Shown in pieces: positions 8,945 through 17,814 of a stretch of DNA of 64,000 bases; position 1 is the stretch's first letter; every line of letters begins with the position of its first letter. The DNA comes from Parvibaculum sp035325945 (lineage in GTDB: Bacteria; Pseudomonadota; Alphaproteobacteria; Parvibaculales; Parvibaculaceae): the NCBI RefSeq assembly GCF_035325945.1, contig NZ_DAOKYX010000001.1:186001-250000 (forward strand), written 5' to 3'. The notes under the pieces were generated by a model, which was not told where the DNA came from, made no database searches, and saw only the letters and a program-made list of their open reading frames with translations. The position numbers were made by a program, and so were the translations under genes.

Positions 8945-10894
8945 TCAGGCGGGCGTGGGCGCCGCCTGCACGCCGAGCGCGGCAAGCTCGCCGATTTCGC
9001 TCTGCCGTCCGAGCGCGGAAAGCGTGGCTTCCACGATCGAGGCCGCATTGAGGCCCGCGATCTCGTTCATCTTCTCCGGCTTGTCCTGATCGATGAAGCA
9101 ATCCGGGAAGGCGAGAGGTCGGATTCGCAGGCCGTGGTCGAGCGCGCCGGAGCGGGCGAGGAAATCGAGGACATGCGAGGCGAAGCCGCCGATCGAACCT
9201 TCCTCTACGGTGATGAGCACCTCATGCTCGCGGGCGAGCCGCGCGACAAGTTCTTCATCGAGAGGCTTTGCGAAACGCGCATCGGCAACCGTGGTCGAAA
9301 GGCCGAGCGCGGCAAGCTGGTCGGCAGCCTTCAGCGCTTCGGCAAGGCGCGTTCCAAGCGAGAGGATTGCGACTTTCGTTCCTTCGCGGATGATGCGGCC
9401 CTTGCCGATTTCGAGCGGCGTTCCGATGGCGGGCAATTCGACGCCGACCCCTTCGCCGCGCGGATAGCGGAAGGCTGAAGGCCGGTCGTCGATCTCGACG
9501 GCCGTGGCGACCATGTGGCGGAGTTCCGCTTCATCGGCAGCCGCCATGACGACGAAATCCGGCAGGCAGGACAGATAGGTGATGTCGAAGGAACCGGCAT
9601 GTGTCGGCCCGTCCGCGCCAACGAGCCCGGCGCGGTCGATGGCGAAGCGCACGGGAAGGTGCTGGATCGCTACATCATGCACGACCTGATCGTAGGCGCG
9701 CTGGAGGAAGGTCGAGTAGATGGCGCAGAAGGGCTTGTAGCCTTCGGTCGCAAGTCCGGCCGCGAAGGTCACGGCATGCTGCTCGGCGATGCCGACATCG
9801 AACGTCCGGTCGGGGAAGCGGCTGCCGAAGAGATCGAGCCCGGTGCCCGAGGGCATGGCCGCCGTGATGGCGACGATCTTGTCGTCCTTCTCCGCATGGG
9901 CGACGAGGCTCTCGGCGAAAACCTTGGTGTAGGACGGCGCGTTCGACACCGCCTTCGCCTGCGCGCCGGTGATGACGTCGAATTTGGAGACGCCGTGATA
10001 TTTGTCTTCAGCCGCTTCGGCGGGCGCGTAGCCCTTGCCCTTCTGCGTCACCACATGGACGAGGATCGGTCCCTCGCCCGCATCGCGCACATTCTTGAGC
10101 ACGGGCAGCAGGTGATCGAGATTGTGGCCGTCGATCGGGCCGACGTAGAAAAGGCCCAGCTCCTCGAAGAGCGTGCCGCCGGTGGCGAGCCCGCGCGCAA
10201 ATTCCTCGGCGCGGCGCGCGCGCTTCTCGATGCTCTTGGGGAACATCTGCGCGATCTCCTTGGCGAGATTGCGCATGGAGCGATAGGTGCTGCCGGAAAT
10301 GAGGCGCGCGAGATAGGCGCTCATGCCGCCGACGGGCGGCGCAATCGACATGTCGTTGTCGTTGAGGATGATGATGAGCCGGCTGTCCATGGAGCCGGCA
10401 TTGTTCATCGCCTCATAGGCCATGCCGGCCGACATGGCGCCGTCGCCGATGACTGCGATGACGTTGTTCTTGCCGCCCTTCAGATCGCGGGCCACCGCCA
10501 TGCCGAGTCCAGCGGAAATCGAGGTCGAGGAATGAGCGGCGCCGAAGGGATCGTATTCGCTCTCGGCGCGCTTGGTGAAGCCCGACAGACCCCCGGCCAT
10601 GCGGAGCGTGCGGATGCGGTCGCGACGGCCGGTGAGAATCTTGTGCGGATAGGCCTGATGGCCGACATCCCAGATGAGGCGGTCATCCGGCGTGTTGAAG
10701 ACGTAATGGAGCGCGACGGTCAGTTCGACCACGCCAAGCCCCGCGCCCAGATGCCCGCCCGTCACCGAGACGGCGTCGATCGTTTCGGCCCGCAGTTCAT
10801 CCGCAAGCTGACGAAGATCGGATTCGGGCAGCGTTCGCACATCCGCAGGAGTGCGAATGCGATCTAGCAACGGGGTCACAAGTTTATTGCTCAA
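8945..10894 (-). CDS. dxs: 1-deoxy-D-xylulose-5-phosphate synthase
   Basis: Dxs condenses pyruvate and glyceraldehyde 3-phosphate to DXP using thiamine diphosphate, the committed step of the MEP isoprenoid pathway and also a source for thiamine and pyridoxal. The 649 residues carry the N-terminal TGGHLGAGLGVVELT and WDVGHQAYPHK motifs, the ThDP motif starting GDGAMSAGMAYEA, and the transketolase central and C-terminal domains with AEQHAVTFAAG. The probable start is a TTG at 10894 with GAGG six bases upstream; a GTG at 10879 has no ribosome site. It follows ispA by 44 bases, placing DXP synthesis and farnesyl-PP synthesis in one operon. Confidence 0.95.
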   Translation of the reverse strand: MSNKLVTPLLDRIRTPADVRTLPESDLRQLADELRAETIDAVSVTGGHLGAGLGVVELTVALHYVFNTPDDRLIWDVGHQAYPHKILTGRRDRIRTLRMAGGLSGFTKRAESEYDPFGAAHSSTSISAGLGMAVARDLKGGKNNVIAVIGDGAMSAGMAYEAMNNAGSMDSRLIIILNDNDMSIAPPVGGMSAYLARLISGSTYRSMRNLAKEIAQMFPKSIEKRARRAEEFARGLATGGTLFEELGLFYVGPIDGHNLDHLLPVLKNVRDAGEGPILVHVVTQKGKGYAPAEAAEDKYHGVSKFDVITGAQAKAVSNAPSYTKVFAESLVAHAEKDDKIVAITAAMPSGTGLDLFGSRFPDRTFDVGIAEQHAVTFAAGLATEGYKPFCAIYSTFLQRAYDQVVHDVAIQHLPVRFAIDRAGLVGADGPTHAGSFDITYLSCLPDFVVMAAADEAELRHMVATAVEIDDRPSAFRYPRGEGVGVELPAIGTPLEIGKGRIIREGTKVAILSLGTRLAEALKAADQLAALGLSTTVADARFAKPLDEELVARLAREHEVLITVEEGSIGGFASHVLDFLARSGALDHGLRIRPLAFPDCFIDQDKPEKMNEIAGLNAASIVEATLSALGRQSEIGELAALGVQAAPTPA

Positions 10895-10938
10895 GACATA
10901 CCTCGGCCGGAGCCGGTCATGGCCCGGACGCCCGGGCC

Positions 10939-11838
10939 TCAATTTCGGCGGTTTATAACGAAACGCGCGGCCTCGCGCAAAAGGTCGGCCTTTTCATCAA
11001 ACAAATCAAGGTGTTGGATGGCCTGTTCGGAAAGCATTTCGGCCTGGGCGCGGGCACGCTCTGCGCCGAGGATGGACACGAAGGTCGCCTTTCCGGCCTC
11101 GGCATCCTTGCCGGTGGCCTTGCCGACCACAGCCGCCTCGCCCTCGGCATCGAGAAGGTCGTCGGCAATCTGATAGGCGAGCCCCATATTGTGTGCGTAG
11201 GCATGAAGGGCGTGGTGCGCCTCCTCCGAGGCACGGCCGAGCACGGCGCCCGCCTCGCAGGAAAAGGCGATGAGAGCCCCGGTTTTCAGCCGCTGGAGCC
11301 TCGTGATGGAGCCGATATCGAGCGCCACCCCTTCGCTGGCGAGGTCGATCATCTGGCCGCCCACCATGCCCCGGCCGCCCGCCGCCTCGGCGAGACGGCG
11401 GACAAGCTCGACGCGAACGCGGGCGCGCTCATGCGTGTCGGGATCGGCCAGAAGCTCGAAGGCGAGCGTCAGCAGGGCATCGCCCGCGAGCACCGCCGTC
11501 GCCTCATCGAACTTGCGATGCACGGTCGGCTGCCCGCGCCTCAGATCGTCATCGTCCATGCAGGGCAGATCGTCATGGATGAGCGAATAGGTATGCACGC
11601 ACTCGACCGCGGCGGCGGCCCGCAGCGCCGATTCCTCGCGCACATCGAAGAGCCGGGCGCTCTCGCAGACGAGAAAGGGACGAAAGCGCTTGCCGCCCGC
11701 AAAAACCGCATAGCGCATGGCATCGAAAAGGCGGGATTCGGGGCCTTCCGCCTGCGGCAGCAACGCCTTGAGCGCCGCCTCGACCTTCAGGTTCACGGCG
11801 GCGAGCGCTTCGTCGAACGTCCTCACGGGTCCGGTCAT
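10939..11838 (-). CDS. ispA: Farnesyl diphosphate synthase (short-chain polyprenyl synthetase)
   Basis: This 299-residue type 1 polyprenyl synthetase chain-elongates dimethylallyl-PP with isopentenyl-PP. Both aspartate-rich motifs are present: HDDLPCMDDDDLRRG, where the two extra residues between aspartates are the bacterial FPP synthase form, and QIADDLLD. The GGKRFRP pyrophosphate-binding segment is also present. Product length (C15 versus C10 or C20) is inferred from this motif form. The ATG at 11838 overlaps the xseB stop codon as ATGA, so translation is coupled; longer readings run back through xseB and are not real. Confidence 0.93.
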   Translation of the reverse strand: MTGPVRTFDEALAAVNLKVEAALKALLPQAEGPESRLFDAMRYAVFAGGKRFRPFLVCESARLFDVREESALRAAAAVECVHTYSLIHDDLPCMDDDDLRRGQPTVHRKFDEATAVLAGDALLTLAFELLADPDTHERARVRVELVRRLAEAAGGRGMVGGQMIDLASEGVALDIGSITRLQRLKTGALIAFSCEAGAVLGRASEEAHHALHAYAHNMGLAYQIADDLLDAEGEAAVVGKATGKDAEAGKATFVSILGAERARAQAEMLSEQAIQHLDLFDEKADLLREAARFVINRRN

Positions 11839-12083
11839 TCGACGTCCAGCGGTTCCGTGCCCGTGGGCTCGCCGCCGGCCGACAGAGTGATCTTCTCGAC
11901 CTTGGCTTCGGCCGCCTTGAGGCGCGCTTCGCAATGCGCCTTGAGCCGGTTGCCGCGCTCGTAAAGCTCGATCGACTTCTCGAGTTCGACATTGCCCGAT
12001 TCGAGCTGGCTCACGATCTTTTCGAGCTGGGCGAGCGCGTCCTCGAAGCTCAGCTTCTCGATATCGGCATTGGGCGTCGCCAT
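11835..12083 (-). CDS. xseB: Exodeoxyribonuclease VII small subunit
   Basis: The protein has 82 residues, the usual size for XseB, with the diagnostic FEDALAQLEKIVSQLESGNVELEKSIELYERG helical region read in short form (FEDALAQLEKIV near residue 14 and LEKSIELYERG near residue 37). XseB partners several-fold with the XseA catalytic subunit to degrade single-stranded DNA; xseA is not in this window. The ATG is preceded by AAGGAG. The xseB-ispA-dxs arrangement is common in alphaproteobacteria and is probably transcriptional convenience rather than a functional link. Confidence 0.93.
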   Translation of the reverse strand: MATPNADIEKLSFEDALAQLEKIVSQLESGNVELEKSIELYERGNRLKAHCEARLKAAEAKVEKITLSAGGEPTGTEPLDVE

Positions 12084-12095
12084 GTGATTCTCCTT

Positions 12096-12245
12096 CAGAT
12101 CAGGCCGCAGATCAGGCCGCNNNNNNNNNNNNNNNNNNNNNNNNNNNNNNNNNNNNNNNNNNNNNNNNNNNNNNNNNNNNNNNNNNNNNNNNNNNNNNNN
12201 NNNNNNNNNNNNNNNNNNNNCAGATCAGGCCGCAGATCAGGCCGC
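12096..12245. repeat. Two 12-bp tandem units duplicated on both sides of a 100-N gap (likely contig-end overlap)
   Basis: The last 25 bases before the gap (12096-12120) are two copies of CAGATCAGGCCG plus C. The first 25 bases after it (12221-12245) are identical. Identical contig ends flanking a fixed 100-N spacer suggest that the contigs overlap and that no sequence is missing, though a longer run of the 12-bp unit cannot be excluded. Merging them would leave about 28 bases between the deacetylase stop and the xseB start. Confidence 0.7.
12121..12220. other. Assembly gap 1 (100 N)
   Basis: A run of exactly 100 N, the conventional placeholder for a gap of unknown length. It falls between xseB and the deacetylase gene and does not interrupt a coding sequence. 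Confidence 0.99.
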
Positions 12246-13166
12246 GAGCATGAGCGCCCTTACATGCGCCCGGGCGCTGGCGGCAAGCGCGGCCAAGTCA
12301 TACCCGCCCTCAAGCGTCGAGACAACGCGGCCGCCACAGTGGCGATTGGCGAAACGGACGAGTTCCGTCGTCACCCAGCCATAATCATCCTCCGTCAGCC
12401 GCAGATTGGCGAGGGGATCGGCCGCATGGGCGTCGAATCCGGCCGAGATGAAGAGGAATTCCGGCTGGAACCGCTCAAGCGCGGGCAGAATGGCGTCGCT
12501 GACCGCTTCGCGGAATTCCGCCGAGCCCGCGCCGGGCGGCAGGGTCCTGTTCAGAATGTTACCAATGCCGCGCTCCCCTGCCCGTCCCGTGCCCGGGTAA
12601 AGCGGCCATTGATGCGTCGAGGCATAGAAGAGGTTTCCGTCCGTCTCGAAGCAGGCTTGTGTCCCATTGCCGTGATGCACGTCGAAATCGACGACCGCGA
12701 CGCGCGAAAGCCCGTGAACGTCGCGGGCATGAAGCGCGCCGATGGCGACATTGTTGAACAGGCAAAAACCCATGGCCTGATCGGGCTCGGCGTGATGTCC
12801 CGGCGGACGGACGGCGCAGAACGCATTGCGCGCGCGCCCCGCCATCACCTCATCGACCGCGCGGATGACCGCGCCCGCCGCGCGGAACGCCGCCTCGACC
12901 GAGCCCGGCGACATGGTGGTGTCCGCGTCGATCCGGCGAAAGCCCTGCTCCGGCGCGCCGTTCAGGATCGTCTCGACATGGATCGGCGGATGGACCCGCT
13001 CGATCGCCTCGATGGTGGCTTCCGGCGCCTCGACACGCTGGAGGAGCGCGAATTCCTCCGCCTCGAGGGCCTGGAGGACGGCGCGAAGCCGCTCCGGACA
13101 TTCCGGATGGCCGGGCGGGGTCTCATGGCGGAAACAGGCCGGATGGGTGATGAGCAAAGTTTCCAT
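12237..13166 (-). CDS. Histone deacetylase-family (AcuC-like) deacetylase
   Basis: A 309-residue arginase/deacetylase-fold zinc hydrolase. It shows the family active site: HPECPERL near residue 20, RPPGHHA with the two catalytic histidines at 124 and 125, the zinc ligands Asp162 and His164 in DFDVHHGNG, and the third ligand in SAGFDAH. Bacterial members remove acetyl groups from lysines or from small amines such as acetylpolyamines; the substrate here cannot be told. It appears to be the first gene of the xseB-ispA-dxs-tlyA operon. The start codon lies inside the palindrome CATAATTATG, and no strong ribosome site precedes it. Confidence 0.9.
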   Translation of the reverse strand: METLLITHPACFRHETPPGHPECPERLRAVLQALEAEEFALLQRVEAPEATIEAIERVHPPIHVETILNGAPEQGFRRIDADTTMSPGSVEAAFRAAGAVIRAVDEVMAGRARNAFCAVRPPGHHAEPDQAMGFCLFNNVAIGALHARDVHGLSRVAVVDFDVHHGNGTQACFETDGNLFYASTHQWPLYPGTGRAGERGIGNILNRTLPPGAGSAEFREAVSDAILPALERFQPEFLFISAGFDAHAADPLANLRLTEDDYGWVTTELVRFANRHCGGRVVSTLEGGYDLAALAASARAHVRALMLAA

Positions 13167-13366
13167 AATTATGACGCTTCATACTCGACGAGACGATTGG
13201 CGAGTCTAGCCGGAAGGCTGGCCCGCTCCTAATCCGCCCCCCTTGGGCGGCGAACAAAATTCGCCGGGCCGCAAATACCGGTGAGGGCTTCTTAACTCCC
13301 GCCAGCGGATAAACCCAAGTTCAGTTTTATCAACGCGCCCAACCGCGCACACAAGGCAGTCGAAAA

Positions 13367-14740
13367 TTGAGCACAGAGTTCTCCCGCGAGGAACGCCTCG
13401 CCTTCCTGCGTATCGGAACGGATTCCAGAACCAGCGACGCCTACAGGGACCTCTCGCAGGTTCTCTCCAAGAAGATCAGCGGCATTCTCGACAGCTTCTA
13501 CCTGCACATCGACAGGCAGCCCGAAACGGCGCCTCTCATCCGTGGCGCAGGCAAGATCGACCGGCTGAAGGCGGCGCAGCGTCAGCACTGGACTTCGCTT
13601 TTCGACGGCACCTTCAGCACCTCCTTTCTCCAGCAGGCGCAGAAGATCGGCGAGACGCATGAGCGCATCGGCCTGCCGCCGCGCTGGTATATCGGCGGCT
13701 ATTCCTTCATCGTGTCCGAACTCATCCCCGAGCTTGTTGCCGAATACAGGCGCAAGCCGGAGCGTCTCTCGGCAGTGCTTGTCGCGGCGATGAAGGCCAT
13801 CTTCCTCGACATGGATATCGCCATCTCCGTCTATAACGACAGGGGCGAGGAAAAGCGCGAGGAAGAGCTTGCCGCGGTTGCCAAGAGGCTCGAGATGGAG
13901 ATCGGCGCGGCGCTAGATGCGGTCGTCGCCCGCAGCGCCGATGTCAATGAGGGCGCGGACGAGATCGGGCGCTTCATGACGACCATTCAAACCCATACAA
14001 GCGACGTGGCCGCCGCCTCGCAGCAGGCGACCGAGAACGTTCAGACGAGCGCGGAGGCAACGCGCGAGCTTTCGGACGCGGTGCGCGCCGTCGAAACGCA
14101 GGCAGGCCATTCGGTCGAGATCACGCAGGAAGCCGTCAATCGCGCGCAGCGCGCAGGCGTCAGCATCGAACAGCTCGCAGGCGCCAGCCAGAACATTTCC
14201 GAGACGGTGCGCCTCATTGCCGAAATCGCCAGCCAGACAAATCTTCTGGCGCTGAACGCGACGATCGAAGCGGCCCGCGCGGGCGAAGCTGGCAAGGGCT
14301 TCGCTGTCGTCGCCTCCGAGGTGAAATCGCTCGCGAACCAGACAGCGCGCGCGACGGACGGCATCACGGCGCAGGTCGCCAATATCCAGGCGGCCATGGC
14401 CGATGCCGTTTCGGCGATCCAGGCCATCAATGAAACGATTGCCGAAATCAACGGCATCTCATCGGGCATTTCGGCGACGGTCGCCGAGCAGACGGCGGCG
14501 GCGACCCATATTTCGCTCAATGTGGGCGAGGCCGCGGCAGGCACGCGCGATGTTTCGTCGAAGATCAGCGAAGTGGCGGAGCAGACACGCAACGCCATGG
14601 CGCTCTGCGCCGAGCTGCGCAGCGTTTCGGAGCGGGTCAACCTGTCCGCGGAAACCTTGCGCCACAACGTCGCCGCCATCCTCGCGGATCTGAGCCCGCA
14701 AGCGGCCGCGGGCGCCACGCAGATGCGCAAGGCGGTTTGA
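13367..14740 (+). CDS. Globin-coupled (HemAT-like) soluble methyl-accepting chemotaxis protein
   Basis: The first 170 residues are a sensor globin/protoglobin domain; the segment GETHERIGLPPRWYIGGY has the diagnostic proximal histidine at His98, which binds heme iron. The rest is a long coiled coil ending in the MCP signalling tip (EIASQTNLLALNATIEAARAGEAGKGFAVVA, here about residues 285-320, quoted only to locate it in pieces: QTNLLALNATIEAARAGE). There are no membrane segments or HAMP domain, so it is cytoplasmic and probably senses O2 or another heme ligand, feeding CheA. The start is a TTG at 13367 with AAGG ten bases upstream; no in-frame ATG fits. No other chemotaxis gene is nearby. Confidence 0.9.
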   Translation: MSTEFSREERLAFLRIGTDSRTSDAYRDLSQVLSKKISGILDSFYLHIDRQPETAPLIRGAGKIDRLKAAQRQHWTSLFDGTFSTSFLQQAQKIGETHERIGLPPRWYIGGYSFIVSELIPELVAEYRRKPERLSAVLVAAMKAIFLDMDIAISVYNDRGEEKREEELAAVAKRLEMEIGAALDAVVARSADVNEGADEIGRFMTTIQTHTSDVAAASQQATENVQTSAEATRELSDAVRAVETQAGHSVEITQEAVNRAQRAGVSIEQLAGASQNISETVRLIAEIASQTNLLALNATIEAARAGEAGKGFAVVASEVKSLANQTARATDGITAQVANIQAAMADAVSAIQAINETIAEINGISSGISATVAEQTAAATHISLNVGEAAAGTRDVSSKISEVAEQTRNAMALCAELRSVSERVNLSAETLRHNVAAILADLSPQAAAGATQMRKAV

Positions 14741-14758
14741 GCGACGCTCTCACCTCAC

Positions 14759-14790
14759 GGCTTCGCCCCGGCCGATGCCGGGGCGAAGCC
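14759..14790. terminator. Perfect 14-bp stem hairpin between convergent genes
   Basis: The arms at 14759-14772 (GGCTTCGCCCCGGC) and 14777-14790 are perfect complements around a CGAT loop. There is no U tract on either side, so it is a strong symmetrical hairpin rather than a textbook intrinsic terminator. It lies 18 bases after the chemotaxis gene stop and one base beyond the stop of the convergent MBL gene, so it probably ends both transcripts. Confidence 0.65.
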
Positions 14791-14791
14791 T

Positions 14792-15847
14792 TCAGGCGCG
14801 GCGATACCAGTTCACGCCCTTCTCGTCGCGGCTCACCACCGCCTCGCCCCGGCCGATCAGGCAATTCAGATGGGCTAGGCTCTCGCCCGTCGCCATGAAG
14901 AAGACGTCTGGCCCGATCTTGCGCTTGAAGAGCGCCGGAAAGACATCGATGGCCCTCTTCGGTTCCGCCAGAAGCTCATGGAGCTTCGACAGTCCGTCCT
15001 CATGGCCGTCGATGAGCTGCGTCAGGCGCGCATGGAGCCCGTAAAAGGGTTCGTTATGCGCGGGAAGGACGAGCACATCGTCCGGCAGGCCGGCGCGAAT
15101 GCGGTGGCAGCTATCGATCCAGTCCTGCAACGGGTTCTCATAGGCTTCAGTCGGGTGCACACTGACATTCGACGAGATGCGCGGCAGGACCTGATCGCCG
15201 GAGATGAGGATTTTCGCTTCTTCGCAATAGAGGCAGACATGCTCGGGCGCATGGCCCGATCCGATGACCACGCGCCAGCGGCGGCCGCCGATCCGCAGCT
15301 CGTCGCCTTCCTTCAGCCTGCGGAATATGTCCGGCAGGGGCGAGACACGCTCGCCGAAATGGCCGAAGCGTTTGGCATAGCTGTCGAGCCCGCGCTGGCT
15401 GAAGCCTGCGGCGCGATAGAAATCGAGCGCTTCCCTCGGCGCCTCGCGGCCCGTATCGAGAACGAGGTTGCGGCACATCAGAAAATCGGTGCGCGACATC
15501 TGAAGCTCGACGCCCCATTCGCGCGTGAACCAGCCGGCGAGCCCTACATGGTCGGGGTGGAGATGGGTGACGACGAGGCCCTTGACCGGCTTGCCCTTCA
15601 GGCCGCTCGCAAAGACCTGCCGCCAGAGGCCAATGACCTCCTCGCTCGCGACGCCGGTATCGACCACCGTCCAGCCGTCTTCATCCTCGAGGAGCCAGAG
15701 ATTGATGTGGTCGAGCTGAAAGGGCAGCGGCATCCGCACCCAATAGATACCGGGCGCTGCCTCCATCATTTCCCCATGGGCGGGGATGCGCCCCAGCGGA
15801 TAGCGGAGGGGGCTCACCTCACGTTCCGCGAGCGAAGCATCTGACAT
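14792..15847 (-). CDS. MBL-fold metallo-hydrolase
   Basis: The 351-residue protein has the metallo-beta-lactamase fold signature THLHPDHVG (HxHxDH metal ligands) near residue 95, followed by a further His in GSGHAPEH and an Asp in ISGDQVL, enough for a binuclear zinc site. The length and the C-terminal segment with LPAHNEP resemble glyoxalase II-like or LACTB2-like hydrolases of thioesters and related compounds. The ATG at 15847 has GGAG seven bases upstream. It converges on the chemotaxis receptor and follows an acyl-CoA dehydrogenase on the same strand. The substrate is not predictable. Confidence 0.88.
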   Translation of the reverse strand: MSDASLAEREVSPLRYPLGRIPAHGEMMEAAPGIYWVRMPLPFQLDHINLWLLEDEDGWTVVDTGVASEEVIGLWRQVFASGLKGKPVKGLVVTHLHPDHVGLAGWFTREWGVELQMSRTDFLMCRNLVLDTGREAPREALDFYRAAGFSQRGLDSYAKRFGHFGERVSPLPDIFRRLKEGDELRIGGRRWRVVIGSGHAPEHVCLYCEEAKILISGDQVLPRISSNVSVHPTEAYENPLQDWIDSCHRIRAGLPDDVLVLPAHNEPFYGLHARLTQLIDGHEDGLSKLHELLAEPKRAIDVFPALFKRKIGPDVFFMATGESLAHLNCLIGRGEAVVSRDEKGVNWYRRA

Positions 15848-15936
15848 TTGAACTCTCCAACTGTCCTTCCGTGATAGGGAGGCGCGGAGCAAACGTCAAA
15901 TCATGGCGGAATTTTCCCGGCGAACGCTGGGGAAAG

Positions 15937-17727
15937 TCAGTTTCCGAACCCTTCGGCGTCGAGCGCGTAGAGCATGCCTGCGCCGGCCGTGGACGGCCCG
16001 ACGAGCCCCGCCGCGAGCGGAAGCTGCTGGGCGGCATAGAAACCTGCCGTGGCGAGCCGCGCCTGCATGAAGCCGTCACCGTCGCTGGCGGCCGCCGCGA
16101 GCGCGCCGAGCGCGAGGAAGTGCCCGCCCGCTACTGTGCCGAAAAGACGCAGATAGGGGCTCGCTCCGGCAAGGCAATCGTCGGCCGAGGATTTGAGCCG
16201 CGTCAGCATCCACTCCGTTGCTTCATCGAGCGCGTCGAGCCCCTTGTCGAGCGCGGAGCCGATAGCCGCGAGGTCGTCGCGGTTGGAGCGCTGCGCGCGC
16301 GCCGCCGTCTCGCGCATTTCGGCGATGAAGCCACGCACCACCGCGCCATTGCCGAGCGGCAATTTGCGCGTGACGAGGTCGATCGCCTGAATGCCATTGG
16401 TGCCTTCATAGATCGGCAGGATGCGCGCATCGCGATAATACTGCGCCGCGCCCGTCTCCTCGATGAAGCCCATGCCGCCATGTATCTGAACGCCGATGGA
16501 CGCGACCTCGACGCCGATATCGGTCGAGAAGCTCTTGGCGATCGGCGTCAGAAGATCGGCGCGCGCGCGGCCTGCCTCGCGCGCCGCTTCGTCCGCGCCG
16601 TGATGGGCGCGGTCGATGGCGACCGCATTCGCATAGCAGATGGCACGCGCCGCTGCGGTGAGCGACTTCATGGTGAGTAGCATCCGCCGCACATCGGGAT
16701 GGGCGACGATGGGCGCCATTTCGCCGGGGGGAAGATCCGAGCCCGCAGGCCTTCCCTGCCTGCGCTCATTCGCATAGGCGAGCGCATGCTGATAGGCGCG
16801 CTCGGCGATGGCGACGCCCTGCGTGCCAACAAGAAGGCGCGCGTTGTTCATCATCGTGAACATGCAGGCAAGGCCCCTGTTCTCCTCGCCGATCAGCGTG
16901 CCGATGGCGCCGCCCTCGTCGCCATAGGACATGACGCAGGTGGGGCTGCCGTGAATGCCGAGCTTCTCCTCGAGCCCCACGCATTTGACATCGTTGCGCG
17001 CGCCGAGCGAGCCGTCCGGATTGACGAGGAATTTCGGCACGAGGAAGAGCGAGATGCCGCGCGTGCCCGCGGGCGCGTCGGGCAGGCGCGCGAGCACGAG
17101 ATGGACGATGTTGTCCGCCATATCGTGATCGCCATAGGTGATGAAGATCTTGGTGCCGGTGATGCGGTAGGTGCCATCGCCCTGCGGCACCGCTCTCGCC
17201 TTGAGCGCGTTGAGATCGGAGCCCGCCTGCGGCTCGGTGAGGTTCATGGTGCCGGTCCACTCGCCCGAGACGAGCCTGGCGAGATAAAGCCGCTTCTGCT
17301 CTTCCGTGCCATGAGCGGTCAGCGCCTCGATCGCGCCCTGCGAGAGAATGGGGCAGAGGCCAAAGGACATGTTGGCCGCGTTCCACATCTCCTGCATGGC
17401 CGTGGCGAGCGCCAGCGGCAGGCCCTGCCCGCCATATTCAGGCGCCGCGGCAAGCGCGCCCCAGCCGCCATCGACCCAGCGCCGATAGGCCTCGGCGAAG
17501 CCCTTGGGCGTTTTGACGCCATCGGCCTCGAGCCTTGCGCCTTCCCGGTCGGCGGCGTGGTTGAGCGGCGCCAGCACCTCGCCCGCGAGCTTCGCCCCTT
17601 CTTCGAGCACCGCCTCGACAAGATCGGGCGTCAGCTCCGCGAACCCGCCACCGGCGGACAGGCCGCCGAGGCCGGCAACCTCCTGCAGCACGAAAGCCAT
17701 GTCGCGGACGGGGGCGCGGTAGCTCAT
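15937..17727 (-). CDS. Acyl-CoA dehydrogenase, long DmdC/FadE-like form
   Basis: This FAD enzyme introduces a 2,3-double bond into an acyl-CoA. The 596-residue length and the extra C-terminal helical domain place it with the DmdC/AcdB-like acyl-CoA dehydrogenases rather than the 380-residue short forms. Motifs include MNLTEPQAGSDL and the FAD-binding GIHGSPTCVM. The catalytic base is Glu441 in PIYEGTNGIQA, and QIHGGMGF is also present. DmdC itself acts on 3-methylmercaptopropionyl-CoA, but many relatives act on fatty acyl-CoAs and the substrate here is not resolved. It is divergent from the SDR gene at 17815 with 87 bases between them. Confidence 0.93.
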   Translation of the reverse strand: MSYRAPVRDMAFVLQEVAGLGGLSAGGGFAELTPDLVEAVLEEGAKLAGEVLAPLNHAADREGARLEADGVKTPKGFAEAYRRWVDGGWGALAAAPEYGGQGLPLALATAMQEMWNAANMSFGLCPILSQGAIEALTAHGTEEQKRLYLARLVSGEWTGTMNLTEPQAGSDLNALKARAVPQGDGTYRITGTKIFITYGDHDMADNIVHLVLARLPDAPAGTRGISLFLVPKFLVNPDGSLGARNDVKCVGLEEKLGIHGSPTCVMSYGDEGGAIGTLIGEENRGLACMFTMMNNARLLVGTQGVAIAERAYQHALAYANERRQGRPAGSDLPPGEMAPIVAHPDVRRMLLTMKSLTAAARAICYANAVAIDRAHHGADEAAREAGRARADLLTPIAKSFSTDIGVEVASIGVQIHGGMGFIEETGAAQYYRDARILPIYEGTNGIQAIDLVTRKLPLGNGAVVRGFIAEMRETAARAQRSNRDDLAAIGSALDKGLDALDEATEWMLTRLKSSADDCLAGASPYLRLFGTVAGGHFLALGALAAAASDGDGFMQARLATAGFYAAQQLPLAAGLVGPSTAGAGMLYALDAEGFGN

Positions 17728-17814
17728 AGGATCATCCTCGAAAACTGGATTCTGACAGGCGCGGGCTTTTTATCCTATTCTCGCCGCCGAATGAACCGGT
17801 CGAAAGGAAGCAGC

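Noticed and set aside
9515..10867. A 450-codon plus-strand frame opposite dxs
   Set aside because: It is the antisense frame of a well-conserved dxs, with a His/Arg-rich composition and no domain. Similar frames occur opposite glyS, ppdK and feruloyl-CoA synthase for the same reason.
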